From Microbacterium marinilacus (GTDB lineage Bacteria > Actinomycetota > Actinomycetes > Actinomycetales > Microbacteriaceae), in assembly GCF_019753765.1 (NCBI RefSeq), contig NZ_JAIJZW010000012.1, forward strand, positions 1-64,000: 64,000 nucleotides of DNA, read 5' to 3'. Below are positions 53,857 through 63,725 of this stretch, one piece after another. Numbering within the stretch: the stretch's first letter is position 1; the number at the start of each line of letters is the position of its first letter. The position numbers and the translations under genes are program-made. The notes beneath the pieces are model-generated. The model was not told the DNA's origin. It made no database searches and saw only the letters and a program-made list of their open reading frames with translations.

Positions 53857-54855
53857 ATGAGCGTCGGGATGCGTCGGGTCGGGCAGTCGGGTCTGCTGGT
53901 GTCGGAGGTCGGCCTCGGCTGCAACAACTTCGGCCGCCCCGGCACGGCCACGGAGTCGCTCGACGGGACGCGCGCGGTCCTCGACGCCGCCATCGAGCAC
54001 GGCGTCGTCTTCCTCGACACCGCCGAGATGTACGGCGGACAGGGACGCAGCGAGACGCTCATGGGCGAGGCGCTCGCCGGTCGCCGGGACCGGGTGGTGG
54101 TGGCGACGAAGTTCGGGCACTCCGGCGTCGACATGGGGCACGGGCCGACAGCGGGCGCCAAGGGATCACGGGCGTACATCCGCCGCGCCGTCGACGCGTC
54201 CCTCGCCCGGCTGCGCACCGACTGGATCGACCTCTACCAGCTGCACACGCCCGACCCCGGCACTCCCATCGCCGAGACGGTCGACGCCCTCGACGATCTG
54301 GTGAGGGAGGGCAAGATCCGCTACTACGGGCACTCGAACCTCACCGGGTGGCAGATCGCGGAGGCCGCTCTGACCGCGGCGGGCGGCGCCGGATCGCCGG
54401 GGCGGGCGCTGCCGGGATTCGTCTCGTCGCAGAACCAGTTCTCGCTTCTCGAACGGGAAGCCGAGCGGGAGGTGCTTCCCGCCGTGCGGCACTTCGGTCT
54501 GGGGTTCTTCCCGTACTTCCCGCTCTACAACGGGCTGCTCACGGGCAAGTTCACGCGCGAGGGGGGCCCGGAGGGCAGCCGCATCATGTCGCAGCGCCGC
54601 CACCTGTGGGAGAACGCCCCATGGGGCGCGCTCGAGTCCTACCAGGCGTTCTGCGATGCGCGCGGCATCACGATGCTCGAGGCCACGTTCGGCTGGCTGC
54701 TCTCGCAGGACGCCGTGGCGAGCGTGATCGCGGGGGCCACCTCGCCCGCACAGGTGGCCGCGAACGCCGCCGCCGGCGGCGCGTGGCGCCCGACGGAGGA
54801 GGAGCTCGTCGAGATCGACGAGATCTTCCCCGGACCGCTCTCGTCGGAGGGCTGA
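53857..54855 (+). CDS. Aldo/keto reductase
   Basis: 332 residues. Catalytic Asp and Tyr in FLDTAEMYGGQGRSE, Lys in VVVATKFG and His in YQLHTPDP; NADP pocket late (IAGATSPAQVAAN). TIM barrel. ATG lies 6 nt after TAGCGT, so it is leaderless and separate from the upstream oxidoreductase. Substrate unknown. Confidence 0.92.
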   Translation: MSVGMRRVGQSGLLVSEVGLGCNNFGRPGTATESLDGTRAVLDAAIEHGVVFLDTAEMYGGQGRSETLMGEALAGRRDRVVVATKFGHSGVDMGHGPTAGAKGSRAYIRRAVDASLARLRTDWIDLYQLHTPDPGTPIAETVDALDDLVREGKIRYYGHSNLTGWQIAEAALTAAGGAGSPGRALPGFVSSQNQFSLLEREAEREVLPAVRHFGLGFFPYFPLYNGLLTGKFTREGGPEGSRIMSQRRHLWENAPWGALESYQAFCDARGITMLEATFGWLLSQDAVASVIAGATSPAQVAANAAAGGAWRPTEEELVEIDEIFPGPLSSEG

Positions 54856-54996
54856 CGGAGGGGAGGACGCCACCTGCCTCCTCCGATCCGGTATCGCGCC
54901 ACCGGTGCGACGCGCCGCTGCGGCTAGGATGTGAGAGCCCGTGACGGCCTCGCCCCTCGTGCGCGAGCCGCGACGTCTTCCCGACCCCGGAGGTCC

Positions 54997-55950
54997 ATGC
55001 CCGTGTCCGACGCCCCCCAGACGGCGCAGTCACAGTCGGTGACGCTGCCCACTGGCGTCGAAGCCGTTCTGACGTGGGCGGGAGCGACCCACCGCGGCCG
55101 CAAGCGCGACATCAACCAGGACGCGCTCCTCACCGCCTATCCGCTGTTCGTCGTCGCCGACGGGATGGGCGGGCACATCGGAGGCGAGATCGCCAGCGCG
55201 AGCACGGTCGACCGCCTGCAGCGCATGGTGGGCAAGGGCCCCGTGACGCCCGAGGCGATCGAGAAGGCGCTGGTCAAGGCGGTGCGCGACATCGGCGACC
55301 ACCCGGAGACCACGGACGAGGGCACCGGGACCACGGTCACCGGCGTCTACCTCGACATCACCGACGACGACGCGACGTGGGTCGCCCTCAACATCGGCGA
55401 CTCGCGGGTCTACCTGCAGCGCGACGACGCGCTCGCGCAGGTGACGACCGACCACTCGCTGGTGCAGGAGCTCGTCGCCGCCGGGCGGCTCAGCCCCGAG
55501 GAGGCCGAGAACCACCCGTACGGCAACGTGATCACCCGCGCGGTCGGCCCCAGCGAGGGCGCCGTGCCCGACTACGTGCGACTCGACGTGCGCGACGGCG
55601 ACCGATTCGTCATCTGCTCCGACGGGCTCACCAAGGAGCTCACGGACTACGGCATCCTGCACTTCCTGCGCCTGCACGCCGATCCCGCGGCAGCCGTGGA
55701 CGCGATGCTGGAGGCAGCGCTCGAGAACGGCGGTCGTGATAACATCACGATCGTGGTGCTCGACGTGGCCGTGCCGGGCCAGCAGGCTCCGGAGCCTTCG
55801 GAGGCGCGCCGGGCGACGGCGGAGACCGCGACCGCCGCGGACACGGCCGAGGCCGTCGACACGGCGGATGCCATCGACACGGCGGAGGCCGGCGAGAGCG
55901 CGGCCGAAGGTCGGCGAGGCTCGTCCCCCGTCGGCGATCCGCGCCAGTAG
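54997..55950 (+). CDS. PP2C-family Ser/Thr protein phosphatase
   Basis: 317 residues. Metal-binding and catalytic blocks in order: RDINQDALL, VADGMGGHIGGEIAS, GTGTTVTGVYL, NIGDSRVYL, ICSDGLTKEL, GGRDNITIVVLDV. ATG 54997 follows CGGAGG; the -10 TAGGAT at 54925-54930 gives a leader of about 60 nt. The last 50 residues are repetitive (TAEAVDTADAIDTAEAG), so disordered. Relatives pair with Ser/Thr kinases, none of which is in the window. The next gene is an EccC-like ATPase, a pairing often seen near type VII secretion genes. Confidence 0.92.
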   Translation: MPVSDAPQTAQSQSVTLPTGVEAVLTWAGATHRGRKRDINQDALLTAYPLFVVADGMGGHIGGEIASASTVDRLQRMVGKGPVTPEAIEKALVKAVRDIGDHPETTDEGTGTTVTGVYLDITDDDATWVALNIGDSRVYLQRDDALAQVTTDHSLVQELVAAGRLSPEEAENHPYGNVITRAVGPSEGAVPDYVRLDVRDGDRFVICSDGLTKELTDYGILHFLRLHADPAAAVDAMLEAALENGGRDNITIVVLDVAVPGQQAPEPSEARRATAETATAADTAEAVDTADAIDTAEAGESAAEGRRGSSPVGDPRQ

Positions 55951-56007
55951 TCCCCATCGAGGGGGTCCGCCGACCGTGCCGGTGGCCGGGTCGGGTGGAC
56001 TGGCGTC

Positions 56008-58857
56008 ATGCCTGCCTCCTCCGCTCCGCGCCTCGCGACGCCGGCGGTCGTGCCGCCGTCACCAGCGGGCGACCCGATCGTGCTGCCCCCGCCCGAGGCA
56101 CCGCCCCCGCGCGCGCCGTCTCCGGTCGTCGCCTCACTCGTCCCGATGGTCGCGTCGGTCGCGATCTGGGCCGTCACGGGTTCGCTGATGGCGCTGTGCT
56201 TCGCGGCCCTCGGGCCGCTGATGGCGGTGGCGTCGCTCGTCGATCGCGCCCGCGGCGGCCGCCGACGGCGCCGCGAGGCGCAGCGCGAGAACGCCGAGGC
56301 GCTGCGTCGGGCGAACGAGCAGATCGACCGGCGGCACGAGGCGGAACGGGCGACCCGCTGGCGTGAGAGCCCCGATGCCGCGACGCTGCTCGCGGACCCC
56401 CGGCGGCAGTGGCGGTGCACAGGCACCGAGATGGTGGTCGGACGCGGGGCCGTGCCGAGCGCCGTGCGGGTGACCGGGGGAGAGGGCGAGGTCGCCGCCG
56501 AGGTCCGACGTCGCGCGGGCATGCTCGACGACGCGCCGGTCACGGTGCCGCTGTCGGCGGGCGTGGCCGTGCAGGGCGATGCGGTCGTCGCCGCGGCCGT
56601 CGCCCGGGCTCTGGTGCTGCAGCTCGCGCTGTCGCGTCCGCCGGGTGAGCTGGCGATGGTGGCGGCGCCGGAGCGCGAGCAGGGCTGGGCCACGACCATG
56701 CCCCACTGGGCACCGGGCGCCGGCCTCCGCGCGGGGACGGGTGCCGGGGGCGGCTCGACGCGGGTCGCGCTCGTCGAGGGCGACCCCGCGACGATCGCGA
56801 CGACCGCGGCGGATGTCGTCGTCGCGATCGTCGCGCCCGGCGCCGACGTCCCGTCGTCCTGCGGCGCGCTCCTCGAGGTCGACGGGGTGGCCCGCGGCCG
56901 GGTGCTGTGGGGCGGCGCGGCGATCGACGTCCAGGCCGAGGGGCTGTCGGCTCCACAGGCGGAGGCGATCGCCCGGCGTCTCACCGCACGCGCCGTGCCG
57001 GCGGGCGCCGCGGACGGCACCGTCCTCCTCGGCGAACTGCGCGGCCCGTCGACCGGCGAGCCGCTCGGCGCGCTCGGCTGCGCGATCGGGCGGGAGGGCG
57101 CGGAGACCGCCGTCGTCGACCTGGTGGCCGACGGCCCGCACGCGGTCGTCGTCGGCATGACCGGCAGCGGCAAGAGCGAGCTCCTCCTCACGTGGGTGAC
57201 CGCGCTCGCGGGCAGCCTCCCGCCGGATCGGGTGCAGTTCCTGCTCGCCGACTTCAAGGGAGGCACGGCGTTCGCGGCGCTCGGCGAGCTGCCCCACGTC
57301 TCCGGGGTGATCACCGACCTCGACGGCGGAGGCGCACGCCGCGCCGTCGAGAGCCTGCGCGCCGAGATCCGGCGCCGGGAGATCGCGCTGGGCGCCGTCG
57401 GGGCGCGGGACGTGTCCGATCCGCGGGCGGAGCTGCCGCGCCTGGTGATCGTCGTCGACGAGTTCGCGGCGATGCTGCAGGAGCATCCCGATCTGCACGC
57501 GGTGTTCACCGACGTGGCCGCGCGCGGCCGGGCGCTCGGGCTGCATCTGGTGCTCGGCACCCAGCGCGCCGGCGGCGTGCTGCGGGACGCGCTGGTCGCC
57601 AACTGCCCGCTGCGCATCGGGCTGCGGATGACGGAGCCCGCCGAGAGTCGAGCGCTGCTCGGCGAGGACGGCGCGGCGGCCCTGCCCGGCGGAGCGGACG
57701 GGCGCGGGCTCGCCTGGATCCGTCGTGCCGGAGACGCCGCCCCGCGCCTCACCCGCGTGGCGTTGTCGCAGCCCGCCGACGTCGCGGCGGCGAGGGAGCG
57801 ATTCGTCGGGCGCGCGCGTCCGCCGGCGCCCTGGCTGCCGCCGCTGCCGACACAGCTCTCGCGCGGCGAGGTCGCGGCACTCGCCGGTGACGTCATGCCG
57901 GAGGGTGCCGTCCTGCTCGGCCTCGCCGACGATCCGGCACGGCAGCGAAGGCTGCCGGTGGTGCTGACGCCCGGCGTCGACCGAGGGCTCGTGGTGGTGG
58001 GAGCCGGAGGCACCGGCCGGTCGTCCGTCGCAGCGCTCGTCGGCGGAGCGCCCGGCGAGGCGATCGTCGTGCCCCGCGACGCGGAGGCGGCGTGGGACGC
58101 GCTCGAGCTGGCGGACCGCACGCGGCCCCGCCTGCTCGTGATCGACGACGTCGACGCCGTGCTGGTCCGCTACCCGGCCGAGTACGCGCAGGCCGCTGCC
58201 GAGCGGATCGAGGAGATCGTGCGCGACGCGGGCGAGAGCGGCACGACGGTCGTGCTGACGGCGGCGCGCCTGTCCGGCGCCGTCCTGCGCGTCGCCGACC
58301 TGCTGCCGCGCCGGGCGCTGCTGGCACTGCCCGGGCGCGCCGAGCACGCCGCCGCCGGCGGGGACGTGGCGACGTTCGACCCGTCCCGCCCGCCGGGGCG
58401 CGCGGTCCTGGACGGCCTGGAGGTGCAGTTCGCGCTGCCCGACGCGCCGGCGGCGCCGGCAGAGCCCGCGTCGCCGCGCACCTGGGCGCCGACCGACGCC
58501 GTCACAGGCATGGTGCTGCGCGCCGCCCGGCGCAGAGCAGAGCAGCTCGCCGCGGCGTGGGGCGACGGCGTGCGGCTCGTGCCGCTCGACGCCCTCCCCT
58601 CGGGCGCCCGGCTCGACGCGCTCGCCGGCGCCGCGGAGCGCGTCGTGCTCGCGGGCGACGGCGACGCCTGGCAGCGGCAATGGTCGCTGCTGCAGGACGT
58701 GCGCGCCTCGGCCCCGTTCGTCGTGGGAGCCGACTGCGCCACCGAGCTGCGCACGCTTCTCGGTGAGCGCGACCTGCCGCCCTACGCCCGTACCCGCGCC
58801 TCCCGTGCCTGGCTGCTCCGCGACACGCAGCCGCCCGAGCGCGTGCTGCTGCCGTGA
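56008..58857 (+). CDS. EccC-like FtsK/SpoIIIE ATPase
   Basis: 949 residues. Two membrane segments (about 40-80), then a first ATPase domain with Walker A GMTGSGKS (383-390) and Walker B Asp484-Glu485 in VIVVDEFAAM, a second with GAGGTGRS (665-672; the Lys is Arg671) and LLVIDDVDAVL, and a remnant third with no Walker A. This layout is that of EccC/YukB, the motor of type VII (ESX/WXG100) secretion, shortened against the usual 1300 residues. No WXG100, EccB, EccD or EccE gene is near. ATG 56008 has weak upstream signal. The function may be secretion of small helical toxins or be divergent. Confidence 0.8.
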   Translation: MPASSAPRLATPAVVPPSPAGDPIVLPPPEAPPPRAPSPVVASLVPMVASVAIWAVTGSLMALCFAALGPLMAVASLVDRARGGRRRRREAQRENAEALRRANEQIDRRHEAERATRWRESPDAATLLADPRRQWRCTGTEMVVGRGAVPSAVRVTGGEGEVAAEVRRRAGMLDDAPVTVPLSAGVAVQGDAVVAAAVARALVLQLALSRPPGELAMVAAPEREQGWATTMPHWAPGAGLRAGTGAGGGSTRVALVEGDPATIATTAADVVVAIVAPGADVPSSCGALLEVDGVARGRVLWGGAAIDVQAEGLSAPQAEAIARRLTARAVPAGAADGTVLLGELRGPSTGEPLGALGCAIGREGAETAVVDLVADGPHAVVVGMTGSGKSELLLTWVTALAGSLPPDRVQFLLADFKGGTAFAALGELPHVSGVITDLDGGGARRAVESLRAEIRRREIALGAVGARDVSDPRAELPRLVIVVDEFAAMLQEHPDLHAVFTDVAARGRALGLHLVLGTQRAGGVLRDALVANCPLRIGLRMTEPAESRALLGEDGAAALPGGADGRGLAWIRRAGDAAPRLTRVALSQPADVAAARERFVGRARPPAPWLPPLPTQLSRGEVAALAGDVMPEGAVLLGLADDPARQRRLPVVLTPGVDRGLVVVGAGGTGRSSVAALVGGAPGEAIVVPRDAEAAWDALELADRTRPRLLVIDDVDAVLVRYPAEYAQAAAERIEEIVRDAGESGTTVVLTAARLSGAVLRVADLLPRRALLALPGRAEHAAAGGDVATFDPSRPPGRAVLDGLEVQFALPDAPAAPAEPASPRTWAPTDAVTGMVLRAARRRAEQLAAAWGDGVRLVPLDALPSGARLDALAGAAERVVLAGDGDAWQRQWSLLQDVRASAPFVVGADCATELRTLLGERDLPPYARTRASRAWLLRDTQPPERVLLP

Positions 58858-59032
58858 GCGGCACACCCGCGTCCGTCCCGGCGCTGAGCGCGAGGCCGCG
58901 GCTCCGACGGAGATCTCGTGTTCTTCGGACCATCCCCGTCCAGCGTCTCCGAGGAAGCCGATATCTCCGCGCGAAGCGGAAGGCGGAGAACGCGGATCAG
59001 GACGGCGTCGGCACCGCTGACACCGCCGCCGA

Positions 59033-60022
59033 TCAGACGGTCGCGCGGATGCGGCCGACCTCGCGGCCGCCGCCCTGCACCGAGAACAGCGCGTGCGACG
59101 CGGCGTCCGCGACATCGCTCTCCACCAGCGCCCCGGCGCGCGCGAGCAGGGTCAGGGCGACCAGGGGTGCCGCGCGCAGCGAGCCGTCGAGCGTCTTCAG
59201 TGCGACCGTGGTGCCGTCCGGCGCCACCATCACCTGCACGCCCTCGGCGCCGAGCTTCGAGAACACGCCGAACCGCTCGATCGCGAACGTGTCGGAGCGG
59301 CCCGGCCCGTCGATCACCCACGGGTTCTCGCGCACCGTGCGAACCAGCGCGCCCGCCACGCGATGCAGGGCGAACGGCGAACGCTCCGACGAGGTGCCGA
59401 CCCGGTGCACGCCCCGCGCGAGCCCGGCGAGCGTGAGGGCATGGACGGGCGCTCCGCAGCCGTCGACGACCGTCGCCGCGATCTTCTCGCCCGTCAGCCG
59501 CTCCACGACCTCCCGGATGTGCTGCTGCAGCGGGTGCGACGGGTCCAGATAGCCGTGCACGTCCCAGCCCGTCGCCACGCAGGCGGCCAGCATCGAGGCG
59601 TGCTTGCCCGAGCAGTTGTGCCGGACGGGGGACGGCCCCAGGTGATCGCTCACCATGGCGTCGCGCGTCGCCGCGTCGGACGGCCACGCGGCGGGGCACG
59701 CCAGCGCGTCGTCGGTCAGCCCGGCGGCCGACAGGATGTCGCGCACCACGCCGACGTGACGGTCGGTGCCCGCGTGGCTCGCGGTCGCCATCGCGAGGCG
59801 CTCGCCCTCGAGCGGCGCGCCGGCGGTGACCACCGCGACGGCCTGCAGCGGCTTCAGAGAGGAACGCGGCAGGACGAGCGCCTCCGGGTCGCCCAGGGCG
59901 CTGACGACCTCGCCGGCGGGGGAGAGGACGACCGCGGAGCCCGCATGGCGCGACTCCACGAATCCGCCGCGCTCGACGACCGCCAGCTCCACCGCGTCCT
60001 GCACGCCGAATGTCTCGCTCAC
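59033..60022 (-). CDS. Asparaginase (type 3, Rhizobium etli-like)
   Basis: 329 residues. The motifs PRSSLKPLQ (SxxK) and RHNCSGKHASMLA are those of class 3 asparaginases related to serine beta-lactamases, not of the Thr-dependent class. Deamidates asparagine. GTG start lies 6 nt after TAGGCT on the minus strand, so it is leaderless. Between it and the EccC-like gene is a 175-bp gap with no clear gene. Confidence 0.9.
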   Translation of the reverse strand: MSETFGVQDAVELAVVERGGFVESRHAGSAVVLSPAGEVVSALGDPEALVLPRSSLKPLQAVAVVTAGAPLEGERLAMATASHAGTDRHVGVVRDILSAAGLTDDALACPAAWPSDAATRDAMVSDHLGPSPVRHNCSGKHASMLAACVATGWDVHGYLDPSHPLQQHIREVVERLTGEKIAATVVDGCGAPVHALTLAGLARGVHRVGTSSERSPFALHRVAGALVRTVRENPWVIDGPGRSDTFAIERFGVFSKLGAEGVQVMVAPDGTTVALKTLDGSLRAAPLVALTLLARAGALVESDVADAASHALFSVQGGGREVGRIRATV

Positions 60023-60113
60023 CCGCCCAGCCTACCCAGCGCGCGAGGCCCCGCCCGGGCGTGCCGCCGCCCGCCCCGGCGCCCGCGTCCGAGGCGGATG
60101 CCAGACTGGGGCC

Positions 60114-60584
60114 ATGCCCGGCGAACACCACTACGCGCTCACCGCCACCTGGACCGGAAACCTCGGCAGCGGCACCTCCGGATATCGCGACTACACGCGC
60201 GACGTCACGCTCGAGGTCGACGGCAAGCCCGCGCTGCTCGCGTCGTCCGACAAGCCGTTCCGCGGCGACCCCGAGCGGTGGAACCCCGAGGACCTGCTCG
60301 TCGCCGCGCTCTCCGAGTGCCATCTGCTCTCGTACCTGCACGCGTGCGTGCAGGCGGGCGTCGTGGTCACGTCCTACGTCGACGAGGCCACGGGCCTGCT
60401 GCGAGAGGACGGCAAGGGCAGCGCCCAGTTCGAGGAGGTCGTTCTCCACCCGCGCGTGACGGTCGCGGACGCGTCCATGGCCGAGGCGGCGCGGGCCGCG
60501 CACGCCACGGCACACGACTGGTGCTTCATCGCGAGGTCGGTGAACTTCCCCGTCCGCCACGAGGCGACGGTCGCCGTCGGCTGA
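60114..60584 (+). CDS. OsmC-family peroxidase
   Basis: 156 residues. Two redox Cys: one in LSECHLLSYLH and one in HDWCFIARSVNFP, with Arg/Glu surroundings as in Ohr/OsmC peroxidases. Reduces organic hydroperoxides. A CAGACT element 6 nt before the ATG may be a -10 box. Divergent from the asparaginase gene. Confidence 0.88.
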   Translation: MPGEHHYALTATWTGNLGSGTSGYRDYTRDVTLEVDGKPALLASSDKPFRGDPERWNPEDLLVAALSECHLLSYLHACVQAGVVVTSYVDEATGLLREDGKGSAQFEEVVLHPRVTVADASMAEAARAAHATAHDWCFIARSVNFPVRHEATVAVG

Positions 60585-60604
60585 GGAGCAGCCGACGGGC
60601 CGGC

Positions 60605-61366
60605 TCAGCGGCGCTCGTACGGCAGCGCCCGCTTGATCTTCTCGATCGGCGACTGCGCGGGGGCCTCGTTGTAGATGCCGGCGAGCTCCTGGCCGGACAG
60701 GGCATGGATCGCGGCCATGATCTCGTCGGTCGCCGTACGGCGCGCCTTGCCCGAGCTCGCGGGACCATGCTGGGAGAGGTCGAGCGGTTCGCCGAAGCGG
60801 ATCGTCACGCGCTCGCGCAGCGACGGGAAGCGCGCGCCGACGGGCATGACCTTGTCGGTGCCGATGAGCCCCACCGGCACCACCGGCGCTCCGGACTGCA
60901 GCGCCAGGAACGCGACGCCCGTGCGCCCCTTGTAGAGACGGCCGTCGAGCGAGCGGGTGCCCTCCGGGTACAGCGCGACCGCCGCGCCGGTCTCGAGGAT
61001 CTGGCGCTGCTGGTCGAGCGCGTCGAGCGCCGCCTGACCGGCTCCGCGGCGCACGGGGATCGCGCCGACGGCGCTGAACAGCGCGCGCGAGACGGGCTTC
61101 TCGAAGTAGCTCGACTTCGCCAGGAAGTGCACGGGACGCGGCGCGACGGCGACGGGGATGGCGATCGAGTCGATGAACGACAGGTGGTTGCTGGCGAAGA
61201 TGACGCCTCCGGTCTCGGGGACGTTCTCGCGACCCTCGACGCGGGGGCGGTAGATCGACCGGGCGAGAGGGGCGAGGGCGCGGCGCCCGAGCGTGTAGAA
61301 CCAGCTGGGCGTGTGCGGCACCTCGATCTCGTCGGGTTCCGTCTCCTCGGATTCCGCAGAGCTCAT
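60605..61366 (-). CDS. plsC: 1-acylglycerol-3-phosphate acyltransferase
   Basis: 253 residues. HX4D motif in SNHLSFID and YPEGTRS, with VPVGLIGTDKV later, as in PlsC. Makes phosphatidic acid from lysophosphatidic acid. ATG lies 6 nt after TACGCT on the minus strand, so it is probably leaderless. Acidic N-terminus without a clear membrane span but with a hydrophobic patch. Converges with the OsmC-type gene. Confidence 0.88.
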   Translation of the reverse strand: MSSAESEETEPDEIEVPHTPSWFYTLGRRALAPLARSIYRPRVEGRENVPETGGVIFASNHLSFIDSIAIPVAVAPRPVHFLAKSSYFEKPVSRALFSAVGAIPVRRGAGQAALDALDQQRQILETGAAVALYPEGTRSLDGRLYKGRTGVAFLALQSGAPVVPVGLIGTDKVMPVGARFPSLRERVTIRFGEPLDLSQHGPASSGKARRTATDEIMAAIHALSGQELAGIYNEAPAQSPIEKIKRALPYERR

Positions 61367-61517
61367 CCGACGAGCGTAACGCGCGATCCATGCCCGGCCC
61401 GGCATGGCGCACGCGCGCGATCCGACGAGTCGGCGGCGGCGGATCCTGCCGGCGCTCAGCGCGTTCGTAACCGCATGGGGGATGATGGGACGGTTCCCGA
61501 CCGATCGAGGTATCTTC

Positions 61518-62471
61518 GTGCGTCTTCGCCCCGCTGTCGTTCTGTCCGCTCTCGCCGTCACGGCGCTCGCCCTCGCCGGATGCTCCGGCGACGAGACGCC
61601 GGAGTCGACCCCCAGCGCATCGGGGGAGGCGACCGACCTCTGCAGCCTGGCGCTGCCCTCCGGCGCGGCGGCCGAGGCCGTGACCGTCGAGGGGGAGGCG
61701 GGCGAGACGCCGACCATCGCCCTGGACGGCGAGCTCGACATCACGACCCCGGAGCGCGTCGTCGTGTCCGAGGGTGACGGTGAGCAGCTCGAGCTCGGAC
61801 AGAACGTGGACTACGCGCTGACCGTGTTCGACGCCACCACGGGCGAGCAGCTGGAGAGCGTCGGCTACGACGACCCGATCCTCCCCGAGCCGCTGTCGAC
61901 GGACAGCGGTGCCGGCCAGCTGTTCGGCTGCGCGACCGTCGGGTCCCGCATCGTCGCGACCGTGCCCGGCTCGGACTCCGCGGCCGCCACGGTCTACGTG
62001 ATCGACCTGCTCGGCAACGACACCCCGACCGCCGCCCGGGGCGACGCCGAGGAGCCCGTCGACGGCCAGCCGACGGTGGAGCTCGCCGAGAGCGGCGAGC
62101 CGACCATCACGCTGCCCGACGCCGACGCGCCCACCGAGACCGAGGTCACGACGCTCAAGACGGGCGACGGCGACGTCGTCGAGTCGGGCGACTTCGTCCT
62201 CGTGCAGTACGCGGGCGTGAAGTGGTCCGACGGCAGCGTGTTCGACTCCAGCTGGGCGGCCGGCGCGGCCGCGCCGATGAGCACGACGGGCGTCGTCGCG
62301 GGCTTCCAGAAGGCCCTCGAGGGGCAGACGGTCGGATCGCAGGTGCTGGTCACCATGCCGCCGGCCGACGGATACGGCGAGGGCGAGATCAACGATCAGG
62401 ACCTCACCGGCGAGACGCTGACGTTCGTCGTCGACATCCTCGCGGTGCAGCACGTCGAGGCGACCGAGTAG
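61518..62471 (+). CDS. FKBP-type peptidyl-prolyl isomerase lipoprotein
   Basis: 317 residues from GTG 61518 (GAGG 7 nt upstream). Signal peptide [14 protein letters not shown] with lipobox LAGC, then an Asp/Glu/Thr-rich outside region and a C-terminal FKBP domain ([21 protein letters not shown], here given in part, and [17 protein letters not shown]). Starts 17 residues earlier at the ATG near 61483 are also possible. Helps folding of exported proteins. 7 nt before dxr. Confidence 0.85.
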   Translation: MRLRPAVVLSALAVTALALAGCSGDETPESTPSASGEATDLCSLALPSGAAAEAVTVEGEAGETPTIALDGELDITTPERVVVSEGDGEQLELGQNVDYALTVFDATTGEQLESVGYDDPILPEPLSTDSGAGQLFGCATVGSRIVATVPGSDSAAATVYVIDLLGNDTPTAARGDAEEPVDGQPTVELAESGEPTITLPDADAPTETEVTTLKTGDGDVVESGDFVLVQYAGVKWSDGSVFDSSWAAGAAAPMSTTGVVAGFQKALEGQTVGSQVLVTMPPADGYGEGEINDQDLTGETLTFVVDILAVQHVEATE

Positions 62472-62478
62472 ACCGCGC

Positions 62479-63567
62479 ATGCGTCGCGTCGTACTCCTGG
62501 GGTCCACCGGCTCGATCGGGACGCAGGCGCTGGACGTCATCCGCGCCAGCGCCGAGCGCTTCACGGTCGTCGGGCTGTCGGCCGGCTCGAACGCCGACGC
62601 CCTCGCCGCGCAGGCGCGCGAGTTCGGAGTCGAGCACACGGCCCTCGGCGCCGATGAGGCGGAGCAGCTGGTGCGCGACGTCGACGCCGACGTCGTGGTC
62701 AACGGCATCACCGGCTCCGTCGGGCTCGGCCCGACGCTCGCGGCGCTCGAGACCGGTCGGACGCTCGCCCTGGCGAACAAGGAGTCGCTCATCGTGGGCG
62801 GGGAGCTCGTCAGGCGTCTCGCCGCGCCCGGGCAGATCGTTCCCGTCGACTCCGAGCATTCGGCGATCGCGCAGGCGCTGCGCTCGGGCGACGCGTCCGA
62901 GGTGCGGCGCCTGGTGCTCACGGCGTCCGGCGGCCCGTTCCGTGGCCGCGACCGCGCGTCGCTCGCCGAGGTGACCCCCGCCGAGGCTCTGGCGCATCCG
63001 ACGTGGGACATGGGACGAATGGTCACGACGAACTCGGCGACCCTGGTCAACAAGGGGCTCGAGGTGATCGAGGCGCACCTGCTGTTCGACGTGCCGTACG
63101 ACCGGATCGACGTGGTCGTCCATCCCCAGTCGATCGTGCACTCGATGGTCGAGTACGTGGACGGCTCCACGATCGCGCAGGCGTCGCCGCCGGACATGAG
63201 GCTGCCGATCTCGCTCGGCCTCGACTGGCCGCACCGCGTCGCCGGGGTGGGCGCCCCGCTCGACTGGACGCGCGCCTCCGCCTGGACGTTCGAGCCCCTC
63301 GACGAGGACGCGTTCCCCGCCGTCGCGCTCGCGAAGCACGTCGGCGCGGCCGGGCGCACCTACCCGGGGGTGTACAACGCCGCCAACGAGCAGGCGGTCG
63401 ACGCGTTCCACGAGGGGCGTCTGTCCTTCACCGGCATCGTCGACACCGTCCGCCGGGTCGTCGACGCGCACGACGCCCCGCGCGAGCTAGCCCGCGAGTC
63501 GCTCGCCGAGGCCGAGGCCTGGGCTCGCGCGGAGGCCGATCGGATGATCTCCGCCGCGACGGCCTGA
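62479..63567 (+). CDS. dxr: 1-deoxy-D-xylulose-5-phosphate reductoisomerase
   Basis: 362 residues. NADPH motif [11 protein letters not shown], then [12 protein letters not shown], metal and substrate motifs [18 protein letters not shown] and HPTWDMGR, and [13 protein letters not shown]. Second step of the MEP pathway to isoprenoids, which supplies undecaprenyl carriers for the cell-wall and polysaccharide genes here. ATG start 7 nt after the lipoprotein stop. Confidence 0.97.
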   Translation: MRRVVLLGSTGSIGTQALDVIRASAERFTVVGLSAGSNADALAAQAREFGVEHTALGADEAEQLVRDVDADVVVNGITGSVGLGPTLAALETGRTLALANKESLIVGGELVRRLAAPGQIVPVDSEHSAIAQALRSGDASEVRRLVLTASGGPFRGRDRASLAEVTPAEALAHPTWDMGRMVTTNSATLVNKGLEVIEAHLLFDVPYDRIDVVVHPQSIVHSMVEYVDGSTIAQASPPDMRLPISLGLDWPHRVAGVGAPLDWTRASAWTFEPLDEDAFPAVALAKHVGAAGRTYPGVYNAANEQAVDAFHEGRLSFTGIVDTVRRVVDAHDAPRELARESLAEAEAWARAEADRMISAATA

Positions 63568-63725
63568 ACCACCCCGCGCCGCCGGACGGCTGTACCTCCC
63601 CGGCACAGGCACATCGGCCGCGGATGGTCGGCTCCCCGAGGAATCTTCCTGATCTCGACCGACTCTCCGGGTCTCGATCCGTGGCCCGGGCGGCCGGATC
63701 CAGCCCCTCGGGCGTCCTCGCGGCG

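Noticed and set aside
58854-59552. GTG-starting frame overlapping the EccC-like stop
   Set aside because: Although the GTGA overlap is tempting, the frame runs antisense through asparaginase and its sequence is Arg/Pro-rich with no recognisable fold.
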